Shown one piece after another: positions 8,113 to 16,348 of a stretch of DNA of 64,000 nucleotides; the first letter of the stretch is position 1; every line of letters begins with the position of its first letter. The translations under genes were made by a program, and so were the position numbers. The stretch comes from an uncultured Cellvibrionales bacterium (GTDB lineage Bacteria; Pseudomonadota; Gammaproteobacteria; Pseudomonadales; Cellvibrionaceae). The stretch spans positions 46,850 through 110,849 of the forward strand of contig CAJWBQ010000014.1 in NCBI GenBank assembly GCA_913020115.1. The letters are read 5' to 3'. The notes below the pieces were generated by a model. The model worked only from the letters and a program-made list of their open reading frames with translations. It had not been told where the DNA came from and made no database searches.

Positions 8113-9492
8113 ATGCAAGGTATAGGCATCGATTTTGGCACCTCTAACTCCGCCATAGCGGTTTTTGATGGCACAGAGGTAAAGGTGATAGAGGTTGAAC
8201 CCGGCGCTCAAACAGTGCCGACAGCCATTCATCTCGATCGCGATTTTCAGGCACTCACAGGGTCTGTGGCCATACAATCCTATGTCAATGAAAATTCCAA
8301 TCGCCGTATTGAAATGACTGCCAAGGTTATTGCCGAAGTAGAAAGCGAATTTGGCGAGGGTTCCGAAGGCGAAGGCGCCGGCACACAAAAGATCTACGGC
8401 GCAGCTGAAGACCATGATTTACCCGGTCGCTTATTTTTAGGCATCAAGCGCCTGTTCGGCATGGAAAGCATTCGCCGCTTAATGGTATTTGATCGCCCAT
8501 ATCGCTTAGTTGCCCTCATCACCCCTATTGCATTGTCATTTCGCAAAGCCATAAGCTCGGCAGTAGGCCCGGTTGCCAAAGGCATTTATATGGGCCGCCC
8601 TGTAGAGTTTGAAGGCAGCGAAAAAGGTAAAAATGCACTCGCAGTCGAACGTATTCAAGAGGGAAGCACCTACGCAAAATTGGGCGACCTCACCTTTTAT
8701 CCGGAACCTGTGGCTGCGTGTTTAAGCTTTGTGCAAGAAAATGACATTAAAGATGGCAGCACCGTTTTAACCGTAGATTTTGGCGGTGGCACCCTCGATT
8801 TATGTTTGGTGAACTATCAAGACAAAGAATTTAGAGTGCTGGGCACCGAGGGCGTTGCCTTAGGTGGAGATTACATTGATCAGCTCATTTTTAAGAAATT
8901 GATCTTTCCAGAGTTGGGCAAAGGCACACAGTGGTCACGCAGAGTGGACGGCAAGTTAGTGACCACACCATTCCCATTCGACCGCTATGAAAAAGCCTTG
9001 CTAAATTGGACCATCACCCACACCTTAAACCAAAACCAATACACCGCGACCATCGGCGAATATTTGGCCCAGCCGGATACAGAAAAAGAAAAGCTTCAGC
9101 GCTTACAAGATGTGATTCATCACAACTACAGCTACGGAATTTTCCAGCGTATTAAAGCTGCGAAGATTGCGTTATCAGATTCTGAAAGCACCGTTCTAGA
9201 AATTCCTGAGTTAAACTTAAACATACCGCTCGACCGTCAGCAGTTTAACGGCATAATTGTCGAAGTGATGGACGCGCTTCAGTTGTGCATTGATCAGCTG
9301 TTTGAAAAGACCCGGGCCAACGGCAGCAGCATTGACTACGTGGTTCGCACCGGGGGTTCATCTCGCATCGCCGCGGTGCGAGAATTATTGGAAGATGAAT
9401 TTCCGGGCAAGGTAGTTCAGCACAATACCTTTACTAGTGTTGCTTGTGGCTTGGCCATCGCCAGTTATTATAAGTATGAATGTAAATTGTGA
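8113..9492 (+). CDS. yegD: YegD-like Hsp70-family chaperone
   Basis: A 459-residue actin-fold ATPase related to E. coli YegD, an Hsp70 relative lacking the usual substrate-binding domain. It shows phosphate-1 (GIDFGTSNSAIAV), phosphate-2 (LTVDFGGGTLDLCL), the adenosine motif (VVRTGGSSRIAAVRELL) and the connecting helix. Length and Hsp70-style N-terminus match YegD. It starts at ATG 8113 and is divergent from Hsp20, which suggests a shared stress-response region. Client proteins are unknown for this subfamily. Confidence 0.85.
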   Translation: MQGIGIDFGTSNSAIAVFDGTEVKVIEVEPGAQTVPTAIHLDRDFQALTGSVAIQSYVNENSNRRIEMTAKVIAEVESEFGEGSEGEGAGTQKIYGAAEDHDLPGRLFLGIKRLFGMESIRRLMVFDRPYRLVALITPIALSFRKAISSAVGPVAKGIYMGRPVEFEGSEKGKNALAVERIQEGSTYAKLGDLTFYPEPVAACLSFVQENDIKDGSTVLTVDFGGGTLDLCLVNYQDKEFRVLGTEGVALGGDYIDQLIFKKLIFPELGKGTQWSRRVDGKLVTTPFPFDRYEKALLNWTITHTLNQNQYTATIGEYLAQPDTEKEKLQRLQDVIHHNYSYGIFQRIKAAKIALSDSESTVLEIPELNLNIPLDRQQFNGIIVEVMDALQLCIDQLFEKTRANGSSIDYVVRTGGSSRIAAVRELLEDEFPGKVVQHNTFTSVACGLAIASYYKYECKL

Positions 9493-9585
9493 TTAATTAG
9501 AAAACACACGACCATAAATGTTATTGGTGTCGGAAACTTAGTGGATTTATTATCAGTTTTCGAGTTATCGAAGCTGCGGTTTTTT

Positions 9586-10143
9586 TCAGCCTAAGCGATA
9601 CCGAAAAACGGGAGATCTATAGAAATCGTTCAGATGAATACTTTTCTCTGCCGTTAAGGTCGGCAGTGCAAAATTATTGCTAATGAGATACCGGCCTGTT
9701 GTTTCTTCCGTCGTCAGTTTAGTTTCCAGAGCGGCCATACCGGCCGGAAATAAATAGCAAACCATTAGCGAGCTCGCCGACAAGTCGGCCTTTAAAAAAT
9801 CCTGACGATATACAGTCAGATTCTTGAGGCCGAGTAGCTTACGGATGATGAGCGTTACCAACCATGGTAAAAAAGACAGCTCATAACCAACAATCTGTCT
9901 CTTTGGGTATTTTATTGCTAAGCGGATAATCAAGCTTCCCCAACCGCTGCCCAAATCAACCACCGGCCAAGCTCCCGTCTCAACACCACTTCCCTCCCCT
10001 GCAGATTCAAGCAGTTGAATCATAGCATCCCGAGCTTTTTTAGAACTGGGCATAGGAGACATGCCTGCGCTGAGGGTAGTCCAGACAATCGAAATGCTAG
10101 CGAGCAAAACAAGCACCACTAGGGCTATATCAAAGAAAATCAA
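9586..10143 (-). CDS. membrane-anchored class I SAM-dependent methyltransferase-like protein
   Basis: A 185-residue protein. Residues 3-25 form one transmembrane helix (IALVVLVLLASISIVW), followed by a Rossmann methyltransferase core with motif I VVDLGSGWGSLIIRLA (about 65-80) and motif II IVGYELSFLPW. The later core is short, and the substrate cannot be assigned. Similar small proteins are labelled class I methyltransferase in gammaproteobacteria. The start appears to be TTG at 10143, preceded by GAGG at a good spacing. It is monocistronic or downstream of yajD on the same strand, with 93 bp between. Confidence 0.65.
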   Translation of the reverse strand: MIFFDIALVVLVLLASISIVWTTLSAGMSPMPSSKKARDAMIQLLESAGEGSGVETGAWPVVDLGSGWGSLIIRLAIKYPKRQIVGYELSFLPWLVTLIIRKLLGLKNLTVYRQDFLKADLSASSLMVCYLFPAGMAALETKLTTEETTGRYLISNNFALPTLTAEKSIHLNDFYRSPVFRYRLG

Positions 10144-10236
10144 AAAGAAACCTCATGCCATCTTGTATCAGCTTGCCATGAACAGAACAGTAGCTTGCCA
10201 TTAGACCTTTAATCGCCAGCATGAAGTAACCTACGG

Positions 10237-10608
10237 TTATTTTTTTTCATCCATTTTTGCTCTTAAATCTGCAAAAGGATTATAACTTGCCGCCTTCACT
10301 TCAGTAGCCTTCGTGCTGCCATAGCGTACAAGGTTCTCAAATTTAGTGTGTTCTTCGTCATGGCAATAGATACACAGCAGCTCCCAGTTGCTGCCATCAC
10401 TTTGATTATTACTATGGTCGTGATCAACATGATGCACAGTCAATTCAGACAGATTCTTCCGGTCAAATTCCCGAGTGCACCGACCACAAATCCAAGGAAA
10501 CAGCTTCAGTGCTTGTTCTCGATAACCTTTCTCCCGCTTCGCATTGTATTCAAGCTGCTCAGCACGCACCTGCTCAAATTTACTAATGGAGGAGTTTTTA
10601 TTATTCAT
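10237..10608 (-). CDS. yajD: YajD-family HNH nuclease-like protein
   Basis: A 123-residue protein with the HNH fold: two zinc-binding CxxC pairs (CGRC at about 41 and CIYC at about 79) around the catalytic VHHVDHDHSNN motif and a SNWELLC segment. This pattern matches E. coli YajD closely. YajD-type proteins are small HNH endonuclease-like proteins of unknown biological role. The C-terminal tail (AASYNPFADLRAKMDEKK) is also typical. The gene is followed on its upstream side by a solitary REP arm. Confidence 0.85.
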   Translation of the reverse strand: MNNKNSSISKFEQVRAEQLEYNAKREKGYREQALKLFPWICGRCTREFDRKNLSELTVHHVDHDHSNNQSDGSNWELLCIYCHDEEHTKFENLVRYGSTKATEVKAASYNPFADLRAKMDEKK

Positions 10609-10941
10609 AATGGTCTTGCTCGCGTTGTTCCAGAGTGTCAGCTTGCTTCACAAGAATAATAACAAAGCCACGGGGTCAAGTCTTGCCTTTTGCCTTTTGG
10701 TGAGATTTCCAAAGTGGAATACCCTTAAGAAAAAGGGCCGCTGATTGATACCAGAGCCCCAATAACGAAGACTTCCTTAAATGCAATCCTCATCAGCTAC
10801 CTCTACGCAGTCGAACGACTACACTCACAGAAGAACTCGGATACGTCCACTGCAAACACCTCTATCATATATAACGTTTTAGGATGCTAAACCCGCAGTT
10901 GAAAATAGAGATAATGAGTTCAATTTTCATCTGATTTTTCG
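10609..10941. other. intergenic stretch with one REP arm
   Basis: 333 bp without a supported gene. It contains one REP left arm at 10672-10694 and a short CTTTTGG extension. The partner arm is absent. The remainder shows no ORF, hairpin or promoter I can support. Confidence 0.5.
10672..10694 (+). repeat. REP locus 1, single left arm
   Basis: Exact copy of the left arm (begins GGGGTCAAGTCTTGCCTTTT) of the RAYT-linked inverted repeat found at 12 loci. The matching right arm is missing, so this is a half-element. Confidence 0.85.
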
Positions 10942-11334
10942 TCAACCCCAAAGCTCTAAGGTCTCACTAACCCAAGCTTCAGCTTCTTCGAGTTTCGTGA
11001 ATAGTTGAAATTTGGTGCCTTCAGGAAAATCAGATTCATCAAGGTATGTCATCTCAGCTTTTAATGCATTTAGACTTGCGTTGCCACTCACGACGATGGC
11101 ATATACCTTCAAATTAGCGAGTTGCGCGCTGAATGGCCAAACTACAGGGTCTACAGAGTAGTCCTTTGTACGATTTGATATATAACCGAAGTTACCCGAG
11201 TATTTTTGTTTAACTAGGTCAACGACGGTAGAAATTTCATCAATGCCAAAGCTTACACCCTCGCCAATTTCAGAGATAATATAGTTGTCGTGGAACTCGT
11301 AACGTCCAAAACCTAGATCGTGACGCTCTACCAT
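10942..11334 (-). CDS. small protein resembling SpoIIAA/STAS-like domain proteins
   Basis: A 130-residue soluble protein with alternating strands and helices: an N-terminal beta pair (GRYEFHDNYIISEI), a helix (EISTVVDLVKQKY), then YISNRTKDYSVDPVVWPF, AIVVSGNAS and a C-terminal helix (EEAEAWVSETLE). The YISNR..YSVDP core resembles small SpoIIAA/STAS-fold proteins common in marine bacteria, but this is from memory and not certain. ATG 11334 is preferred because GAGGGGAG lies upstream. No function is assigned. Confidence 0.5.
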   Translation of the reverse strand: MVERHDLGFGRYEFHDNYIISEIGEGVSFGIDEISTVVDLVKQKYSGNFGYISNRTKDYSVDPVVWPFSAQLANLKVYAIVVSGNASLNALKAEMTYLDESDFPEGTKFQLFTKLEEAEAWVSETLELWG

Positions 11335-11456
11335 AAATATATCTCCCCTCATAAAGGTATACCGTTCACCACGGTATTAGCTTACAGGTAATTCTAGTAA
11401 TAATAACTGATCTATATGCTAGGCGCTGTAAAATCGCTGGGCCCAATGAAGACTGA

Positions 11457-11479
11457 AGCAAAAGACAAGACTTGACCCC
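11457..11479 (-). repeat. REP locus 2, single right arm
   Basis: Right arm of the same repeat with two changes (AGCAAAAGACAAGACTTGAC then CCC). It lies between the STAS-like gene and tetR, 18 bp after the tetR stop codon. No left arm is seen nearby. Confidence 0.8.
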
Positions 11480-11497
11480 AATGTTGAACCCAATAGT

Positions 11498-12070
11498 TTA
11501 CTTGGACAGTAGATGGCTCACCGAATCGTAAAGCTCGTCGGCGAAGGTATCGTCCAGCGGAGCATGGCCACTCATTAGGCGGTACCAAATGCCGCCAAAG
11601 ACTAAATCGAGCATGAAAGTTGTGCTTAGGCTCGCAGGCCATCCGCCCTTCTGTTTTAGAATCTCTTCCAAATGCTCTCTGCGTATAGACGAATATTTGT
11701 CCCACACTCGTTTAGCAAACTCTGTGTTCGCCTGGGCTTCAGCCATTAATACGGTATACATGGTGCCAAGCTCGTTACCTATGGCAAAGGTGTTCTGTAA
11801 AAACGCTCTAAAGTCACTCTCAAAATCACCACTAAGAGGCATATGAACGGTTTGAAGGGAATAGTCACTGGCGGCATCCAAAGCAATTTCTGACTTGTCT
11901 TTGTACCAGCGATAGATGGTTGAGCGACCTACTCCTGCGGCCTTCGCAACCCCGTCAATAGTGACCTTGCTATACCCCAGCTGCCTTACCAACTCGGTAA
12001 ACGCCTCAATAATGGCCTGGCGTGCCTCTAAGCTGCGAGGACGCCCCTTAACTGTGGTGACTGATTTCAT
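11498..12070 (-). CDS. TetR-family repressor
   Basis: A 190-residue protein with the TetR N-terminal helix-turn-helix (residues about 10-56: ARQAIIEAFTELVRQLGY, then VAKAAGVGRSTIYRWYKDKSEI) and a helical C-terminal ligand and dimer domain. It is divergent from a CoA-transferase/crotonase operon. The 139-bp gap contains a 6-bp-arm dyad overlapping a promoter. It is probably a local repressor released by an acyl-CoA or related metabolite; that ligand is an inference from the neighbours. Confidence 0.85.
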   Translation of the reverse strand: MKSVTTVKGRPRSLEARQAIIEAFTELVRQLGYSKVTIDGVAKAAGVGRSTIYRWYKDKSEIALDAASDYSLQTVHMPLSGDFESDFRAFLQNTFAIGNELGTMYTVLMAEAQANTEFAKRVWDKYSSIRREHLEEILKQKGGWPASLSTTFMLDLVFGGIWYRLMSGHAPLDDTFADELYDSVSHLLSK

Positions 12071-12140
12071 GATGACCCTTTATCAACAGTGACAAGTAAA
12101 TGTTACAGCGCATTGGCAAGGATAAGTACATTTTTATGTC

Positions 12141-12171
12141 TTGACATATAAACGATGCAATATGTATCGTT
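12141..12171 (+). promoter_or_regulatory. promoter with TetR-type operator
   Basis: TTGACA at 12141-12146 serves as a -35, with a weak TATCGT-like -10 about 18 bp on. An inverted repeat AACGAT (12151-12156) / ATCGTT (12166-12171), 9-bp spacer, lies between and over these elements, where a TetR dimer would block polymerase. Confidence 0.5.
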
Positions 12172-12209
12172 AATGAATGTGATGACTTAATTTTAAAGGA
12201 ATGGTGCAT

Positions 12210-13385
12210 ATGAAAAACCAGGCTCCGCTAGAGGGCATTACCGTAATCGACTGTACAACCATGGTCGCCGGACCACTAGCAACCCAAATATTGGCTGACC
12301 AGGGCGCCAAGGTCATAAAGATAGAGCCTATTGGCGGGGACCTAGCGAGAATGATTGGGCCAATTTTCGAGCCTGGAATCAGCGGCACTTACATCCATCT
12401 AGGTCGCAACAAACGCTCAATGGTATTAGACCTAAGTCATGTAAAGGCCCAAGCCATAGTTCATAAACTAGTGAGAACGGCGGATGTATTTATCTGTAAC
12501 AGCCGCCCCGGTGTAATGGCCTCCCACCAACTAGACTTCGATACTTTGAAAGCTATTAATCACAAGCTGGTTTACGCCTCCATCACTGGCTTTGGCGAAA
12601 ACGGTCCGATGTCTGATCAACGCGCCTATGACCCCATTATCCAGGCACAAACGGGTATAGCTCGCATGGGTAAGTTGCCTAAACCTGAATTACAACCACA
12701 GTTAATTTGCGATAAATTAACAGGTGTTTACACAGCCCAAGCTGTTAGTGCAGCGCTAGTAAAGACCGCACGACAAGGACTTGGTGACAAAATTGATATT
12801 TCTTTACTGTCTGCAACCCTCGCCTTTCTAGCCACCGATGTTTACTGGCCCATTGCCAGCCCCTCGCGAGAATTGGACATTACAGACACTTCTGTTATTT
12901 ACCAAACCTGGCAAACTCAAGATAAATTCATTGTGCTAATTGTTATGTCGGACAAAGAATTCGTTTCTCTCTGTGAAATGTTTTCTTTGGGCAATTTAAT
13001 TGAGGAATCTCATTTCAGCAACGTGATTGAGCGCTTAAAAAATTGGCTGCAAATACGCGAGTTACTTGCGCCAAAAATTGCCAATTTAAGCAGTGAGGTA
13101 GCTTTAAGCAAGCTATGGCAGGCCAACATTCCTGCTGGCCCTGTTAATGACATTGAAGATTTACACAACGACGCGCAAATTCTAGCGACCCAAGCTTTTA
13201 AAACCGTCAAACACCCGAGCGCTGGAGATTATCTGGAGGTGGCGTCTGCAGCTCGCTTTAGTCACCGGCAAAAAACGCATAAAGCACCTGCTCATGCAGG
13301 TCAGCACAGCCAAGAAATATTGAAGGACCTGGAATACAGTGACGAAGATATAAACCAACTTTTTCTTGAAAAAATTATTTACTAA
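12210..13385 (+). CDS. CaiB/BaiF family CoA-transferase
   Basis: A 391-residue class III CoA-transferase. The family moves CoA between carboxylic acids through an aspartyl-CoA thioester. It has the N-terminal GITVIDCTTMVAGPLATQILADQGAKVIKIEP Rossmann segment and the GENGPMSDQRAYDPIIQAQTGIA region holding the likely catalytic Asp (YDP). ATG 12210 is chosen because AAAGGA ends nine bases before it; the in-frame ATG at 12201 directly abuts that site. The crotonase gene follows after 20 bp, forming an operon that activates and modifies an acyl substrate. The acid handled is unknown. Confidence 0.85.
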   Translation: MKNQAPLEGITVIDCTTMVAGPLATQILADQGAKVIKIEPIGGDLARMIGPIFEPGISGTYIHLGRNKRSMVLDLSHVKAQAIVHKLVRTADVFICNSRPGVMASHQLDFDTLKAINHKLVYASITGFGENGPMSDQRAYDPIIQAQTGIARMGKLPKPELQPQLICDKLTGVYTAQAVSAALVKTARQGLGDKIDISLLSATLAFLATDVYWPIASPSRELDITDTSVIYQTWQTQDKFIVLIVMSDKEFVSLCEMFSLGNLIEESHFSNVIERLKNWLQIRELLAPKIANLSSEVALSKLWQANIPAGPVNDIEDLHNDAQILATQAFKTVKHPSAGDYLEVASAARFSHRQKTHKAPAHAGQHSQEILKDLEYSDEDINQLFLEKIIY

Positions 13386-13405
13386 TCTACAAAAAGGTAA
13401 TTGTT

Positions 13406-14278
13406 ATGAATTTTGAAACCTTACTTTATTCAGTTGAAGATCGGGTGGCCACCATTACACTAAACCGACCCGAGCGTTTAAACGCGATCAACGAAAGTTT
13501 GCCTAGAGAATTACGCGAGGCCGTTGAAAAGGCCGATGCAGACGGAAGCGTCCACGTGATAGTTTTACAAGGCGCGGGCAAAGGTTTTTGCGGCGGCTAC
13601 GATTTAGTGAAATATGCGGAAAGCGAGGGAGAGATGCACGGGAATCAGGAAATGCCCTGGGACCCCACTGAAGACTACGCCATGATGAACAGAAACACTC
13701 AGGACTTCATGAGTTTATGGCGTTCACGAAAACCAACCATCTGTAAAATTCATGGCGCTGCGGCGGCCGGTGGCAGTGATATTGCCCTGTGTTGCGACAT
13801 GATAATAATGGCCGACGACGCGCGCATCGGCTATCCGCCCGCGCGAGTTTGGGGAGTGCCCACCACCATGATGTGGGTCGTAAGGTTAGGCATTGAAAAA
13901 GCTAAGCGTATGTTGTTTACCGGTGACTTAGTCAGCGGCAAAGAAGCAGAAGCAATGGGCCTGGTACATCAATCAGTGCCGGTTGATGAACTGGATCACG
14001 CGGTAAAAGACCTAGTTGATCGGATCAAAGGAGTACCGCGCAATCAATTAATGATGTGCAAGCTCACAGTAAACCAGGCATACGAAAGCATGGGATTACA
14101 CCAAACTCAAATGTTTGCGAATTTTTTCGACGGTGTTGCCCGTCACTCCCCAGAAGGGCTCTGGTTCCGCGACCGCGCCCAAAACGTTGGTTTTAAACAA
14201 GCCGTAAGTGAGAGAGACAGTGGAGAATCCATAGCGCCGGGCACCAGCAAAGACATGTCTAAACTCGATCTAGGATAA
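13406..14278 (+). CDS. crotonase-fold (enoyl-CoA hydratase/isomerase family) protein with altered acid residues
   Basis: A 290-residue crotonase-superfamily protein. The oxyanion-hole segments are present (GKGFCGGYDL at about 66 and KIHGAAAAGGSDIAL at about 114). In true hydratases two glutamates act as acid/base; here the first position is Asp (GGSDIA) and the second is Pro (IGYPPARVWG), so classical hydration is doubtful. It shares an operon with the CoA-transferase and presumably works on its CoA ester. The REP locus begins five bases after the stop codon. The exact reaction is unknown. Confidence 0.8.
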   Translation: MNFETLLYSVEDRVATITLNRPERLNAINESLPRELREAVEKADADGSVHVIVLQGAGKGFCGGYDLVKYAESEGEMHGNQEMPWDPTEDYAMMNRNTQDFMSLWRSRKPTICKIHGAAAAGGSDIALCCDMIIMADDARIGYPPARVWGVPTTMMWVVRLGIEKAKRMLFTGDLVSGKEAEAMGLVHQSVPVDELDHAVKDLVDRIKGVPRNQLMMCKLTVNQAYESMGLHQTQMFANFFDGVARHSPEGLWFRDRAQNVGFKQAVSERDSGESIAPGTSKDMSKLDLG

Positions 14279-14282
14279 TGAA

Positions 14283-14355
14283 CGGGGTCAAGTCTTGCCT
14301 TTTGCCTTTTGCCTTTTTTCCTTTCCGAAGACGCAAAAGGCAAGACTTGACCCCG
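14283..14355. repeat. REP locus 3, full inverted repeat
   Basis: Left arm (14284-14306) and right arm (ending at 14354) of the REP, with an extra CTTTTGCC copy after the left arm. It lies immediately after the crotonase stop and before the RAYT gene, forming its upstream REP. The transcript would fold into a long hairpin. Confidence 0.9.
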
Positions 14356-14433
14356 CCCTACTTTACTATTGCCTATAGCCAAATTTCCCCGTCTAATACC
14401 CGCTCCAAGAAATTGATAACAAGGAGGTTATCG

Positions 14434-15279
14434 ATGGCTAGATCTCTCAGAATAGAATTCAAGGGCGCCTTATATCACCTAACATCTCGCGGCAACAGGC
14501 GCGAAGAAATCTACCTTCATGATAAAGATCGGTGGAATTTCCTAAGAATTTTTTCCGAAACCTGCGAACACTACAACTGGATATGTCACGCCTATTGCCT
14601 AATGGGCAACCACTACCATATTTTGCTTGAAACACCCGAGGCAAACCTGTCTCGAGGCATGCGGCAATTAAACGGCGTTTACACTCAGCGATTTAATCGC
14701 AAGCACGATCGCGTGGGCCATCTATTCCAGGGGCGTTACAAAGCGGTATTGGTGGACAAAGAATCTTATCTCCGTGAATTGGCGCGCTATATTGTATTGA
14801 ATCCAGTCAGAGCAGGTTTAGTCAAAAAACCGGAAGAGTGGCGCTGGAGCAGCTATAGAGCAACAGTCGGAATAGTCGGGCCAGAGGCTTTCCTGAATAT
14901 AGATTTTCTGTTGGCAATTTTCGCAGACACCAGACCTGAAGCCGCAAAAAGGTATGCGAAGTTTGTCTCGAAAGGCATTGGATTGCCCTCCCCCTTTGAA
15001 AAACTGCAGCAGCAGGTTTATCTGGGGGATGAGGCTTTTGTCGAAAGAATGCTCGGCTTCGCTGGCGAAAAATGTTCGTTGCGCGAAATTCCTAAGGCTC
15101 AGCGTCGGCCAGCTGCCAAGAAAATTTCTCACTACCTTGAAACTTCAAGCACTCGGGATGAAGCGATCTGCATGGCTTATCAAAGTGGCGGCTACAGCCT
15201 GGCCGCTATTGGTGAGCACTTTGATCTGCACTACTCCCGAGTAAGTCGAATTATCAGCCAGGCAAAAGGCAAGACTTGA
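14434..15279 (+). CDS. REP-associated tyrosine transposase (RAYT, Y1/IS200-like)
   Basis: A 281-residue Y1 transposase. It starts ARSLRIEFKGALYHLTSRGN, has the HUH nuclease motif (GNHYHILLE, about residue 62), and the catalytic tyrosine is expected in ARYIVLNPVRAGL (about 115). The C-terminal 100 residues end in a helix-turn-helix-like segment (GYSLAAIGEHFDLHYSRVSRII). ATG 14434 follows AAGGAGG. The upstream open frame (from 14278) is only REP sequence. The last residues (QAKGKT) and the TGA stop lie inside the right REP arm. The 3' end overlaps the convergent NMO-like gene by 26 bp. RAYTs mobilise or spread REP elements. Confidence 0.92.
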   Translation: MARSLRIEFKGALYHLTSRGNRREEIYLHDKDRWNFLRIFSETCEHYNWICHAYCLMGNHYHILLETPEANLSRGMRQLNGVYTQRFNRKHDRVGHLFQGRYKAVLVDKESYLRELARYIVLNPVRAGLVKKPEEWRWSSYRATVGIVGPEAFLNIDFLLAIFADTRPEAAKRYAKFVSKGIGLPSPFEKLQQQVYLGDEAFVERMLGFAGEKCSLREIPKAQRRPAAKKISHYLETSSTRDEAICMAYQSGGYSLAAIGEHFDLHYSRVSRIISQAKGKT

Positions 15280-16234
15280 CCCCGTTGTATTGGGCTTGGA
15301 GCTGGGAAACAAGCTCGGCGGTGGTAGGTCTTTCGTCGATACTGCCCACGCCTTGGCCTGCGGACCAAATGTCTTTCCAGGCTTTGGGCTTGGAGGTTTT
15401 TTCGTCGCTGCTGGCTTCGTCTAGCTCAAGACCGAAGTCGATGGTTTTGGGGGCTTCTAAGTTATTGATGTCTAAGCCGGCGGCCTCGATACTCTGGCGG
15501 ATAAAGTTGGCGTTAACCCCCGAGATGGCTGGGGTGTAAACAATATCGCCGGCGCTGGCTTCGGTAATTTGCTGCTTGTATTCTTCTTGCACCATGCATT
15601 CCTGAGTATTGAGGAAACGGGTGCCCATGTAGGCCAAGTCGGCCCCCATCATTCGCGCGGCGGCAATGTCTCTGCCTGTGGACATGCAGCCTGCCAATAA
15701 AACGGTTTTATCGAAGAACTGGCGAATTTCGTTTACTAAAGCGAACGGGCTCCAGGTGCCAGCATGACCACCGGCACCGGCCGCGACGGCAATGAGGCCG
15801 TCCACGCCTGCAGCAGCGGCTTTTTTGGCGTGACGAGCGTTAACCACATCGTGAAATACTAAACCGCCATAACTGTGAATGGTGTCAACCACCGAGCTGT
15901 CTGCTCCTAAAGACGTTATGACCAATGGCACTTCGTGCTTCACACACAGGGCGAGATCGGCGGCCAAACGTGGATTACTTTTGTGAACGATCAGATTGAC
16001 ACCATATGGAGCTGGTTTCTGACCGCTCTCTTCTTCTACACGGTCCAGCTCTGCTTTGATTTCCTCTAGCCACTCTTCAAACCCTTCACTGCTGCGCTGG
16101 TTTAAGGCGGGGAAAGTGCCTACCACACCGGCTTTACAGCACTCAGTCACTAGCTGTGTGCCGGAGGCTAAAAACATGGGGGCTACCACTAAAGGTAGCT
16201 GTAAACGGTTTTCAAATTCGGTGGGCAGACTCAT
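15254..16234 (-). CDS. nitronate monooxygenase/2-nitropropane dioxygenase family flavoprotein
   Basis: A 326-residue TIM-barrel FMN protein: LPLVVAPMFLASG at the N-terminus, VNLIVHKSNPR, GLIAVAAGAGGHAGTWSPFALVNEIR and the phosphate-binding GCMSTGRDIAAARMMGADLAYMGTRFL. Family members oxidise alkyl nitronates; many class-labelled relatives in this setting have other roles such as FabK-like enoyl reduction. ATG 16234 has AAAGGAAG before it, so the upstream in-frame codons are rejected. The C-terminus (NGVKSCLLPG) is encoded by the REP arm, so the protein has a repeat-derived tail. It is divergent from an AraC/GlxA-type regulator. Confidence 0.85.
   Translation of the reverse strand: MSLPTEFENRLQLPLVVAPMFLASGTQLVTECCKAGVVGTFPALNQRSSEGFEEWLEEIKAELDRVEEESGQKPAPYGVNLIVHKSNPRLAADLALCVKHEVPLVITSLGADSSVVDTIHSYGGLVFHDVVNARHAKKAAAAGVDGLIAVAAGAGGHAGTWSPFALVNEIRQFFDKTVLLAGCMSTGRDIAAARMMGADLAYMGTRFLNTQECMVQEEYKQQITEASAGDIVYTPAISGVNANFIRQSIEAAGLDINNLEAPKTIDFGLELDEASSDEKTSKPKAWKDIWSAGQGVGSIDERPTTAELVSQLQAQYNGVKSCLLPG
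15261..15284 (-). repeat. REP locus 4, right arm behind RAYT
   Basis: Right arm GGCAAAAGGCAAGACTTGAC followed by CCCG. It covers the RAYT stop codon (15277-15279) and the 3' coding end of the convergent NMO-like gene. Confidence 0.9.
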
Positions 16235-16288
16235 TTTTCTTCCTTTAATTGTGAATATAGCCAGTCTAGATAAAGTCCCTGTCTTGCG

Positions 16289-16310
16289 ATATTGGCAATA
16301 TTGCCAATAT
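16289..16310. promoter_or_regulatory. perfect 22-bp palindrome, operator candidate
   Basis: Two halves ATATTGGCAAT and its complement, between divergent genes: about 55 bp upstream of the NMO-like start and about 39 bp upstream of the GlxA-type regulator. Flanking CGATAT copies extend the symmetry. A site for dimeric control of both genes is likely. Confidence 0.55.
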
Positions 16311-16348
16311 AATGGCGATATTTGACACAAGCAGATGCTGAGGCAGAT

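Larger units (their letters stand above)
14283..15284 (+). mobile_element. RAYT-REP element (full unit with transposase)
   Basis: The RAYT gene with a complete inverted repeat in front and a right arm over its stop codon. This is the usual RAYT/REP architecture, in which the tyrosine transposase recognises the REP hairpins. It is the only full-length RAYT in the window and the likely source, or a relative of the source, of the other REP loci. Confidence 0.8.

Noticed and set aside
14278..14433. N-terminal extension of RAYT
   Set aside because: The codons are REP sequence; ATG 14434 has AAGGAGG and fits known RAYT starts.
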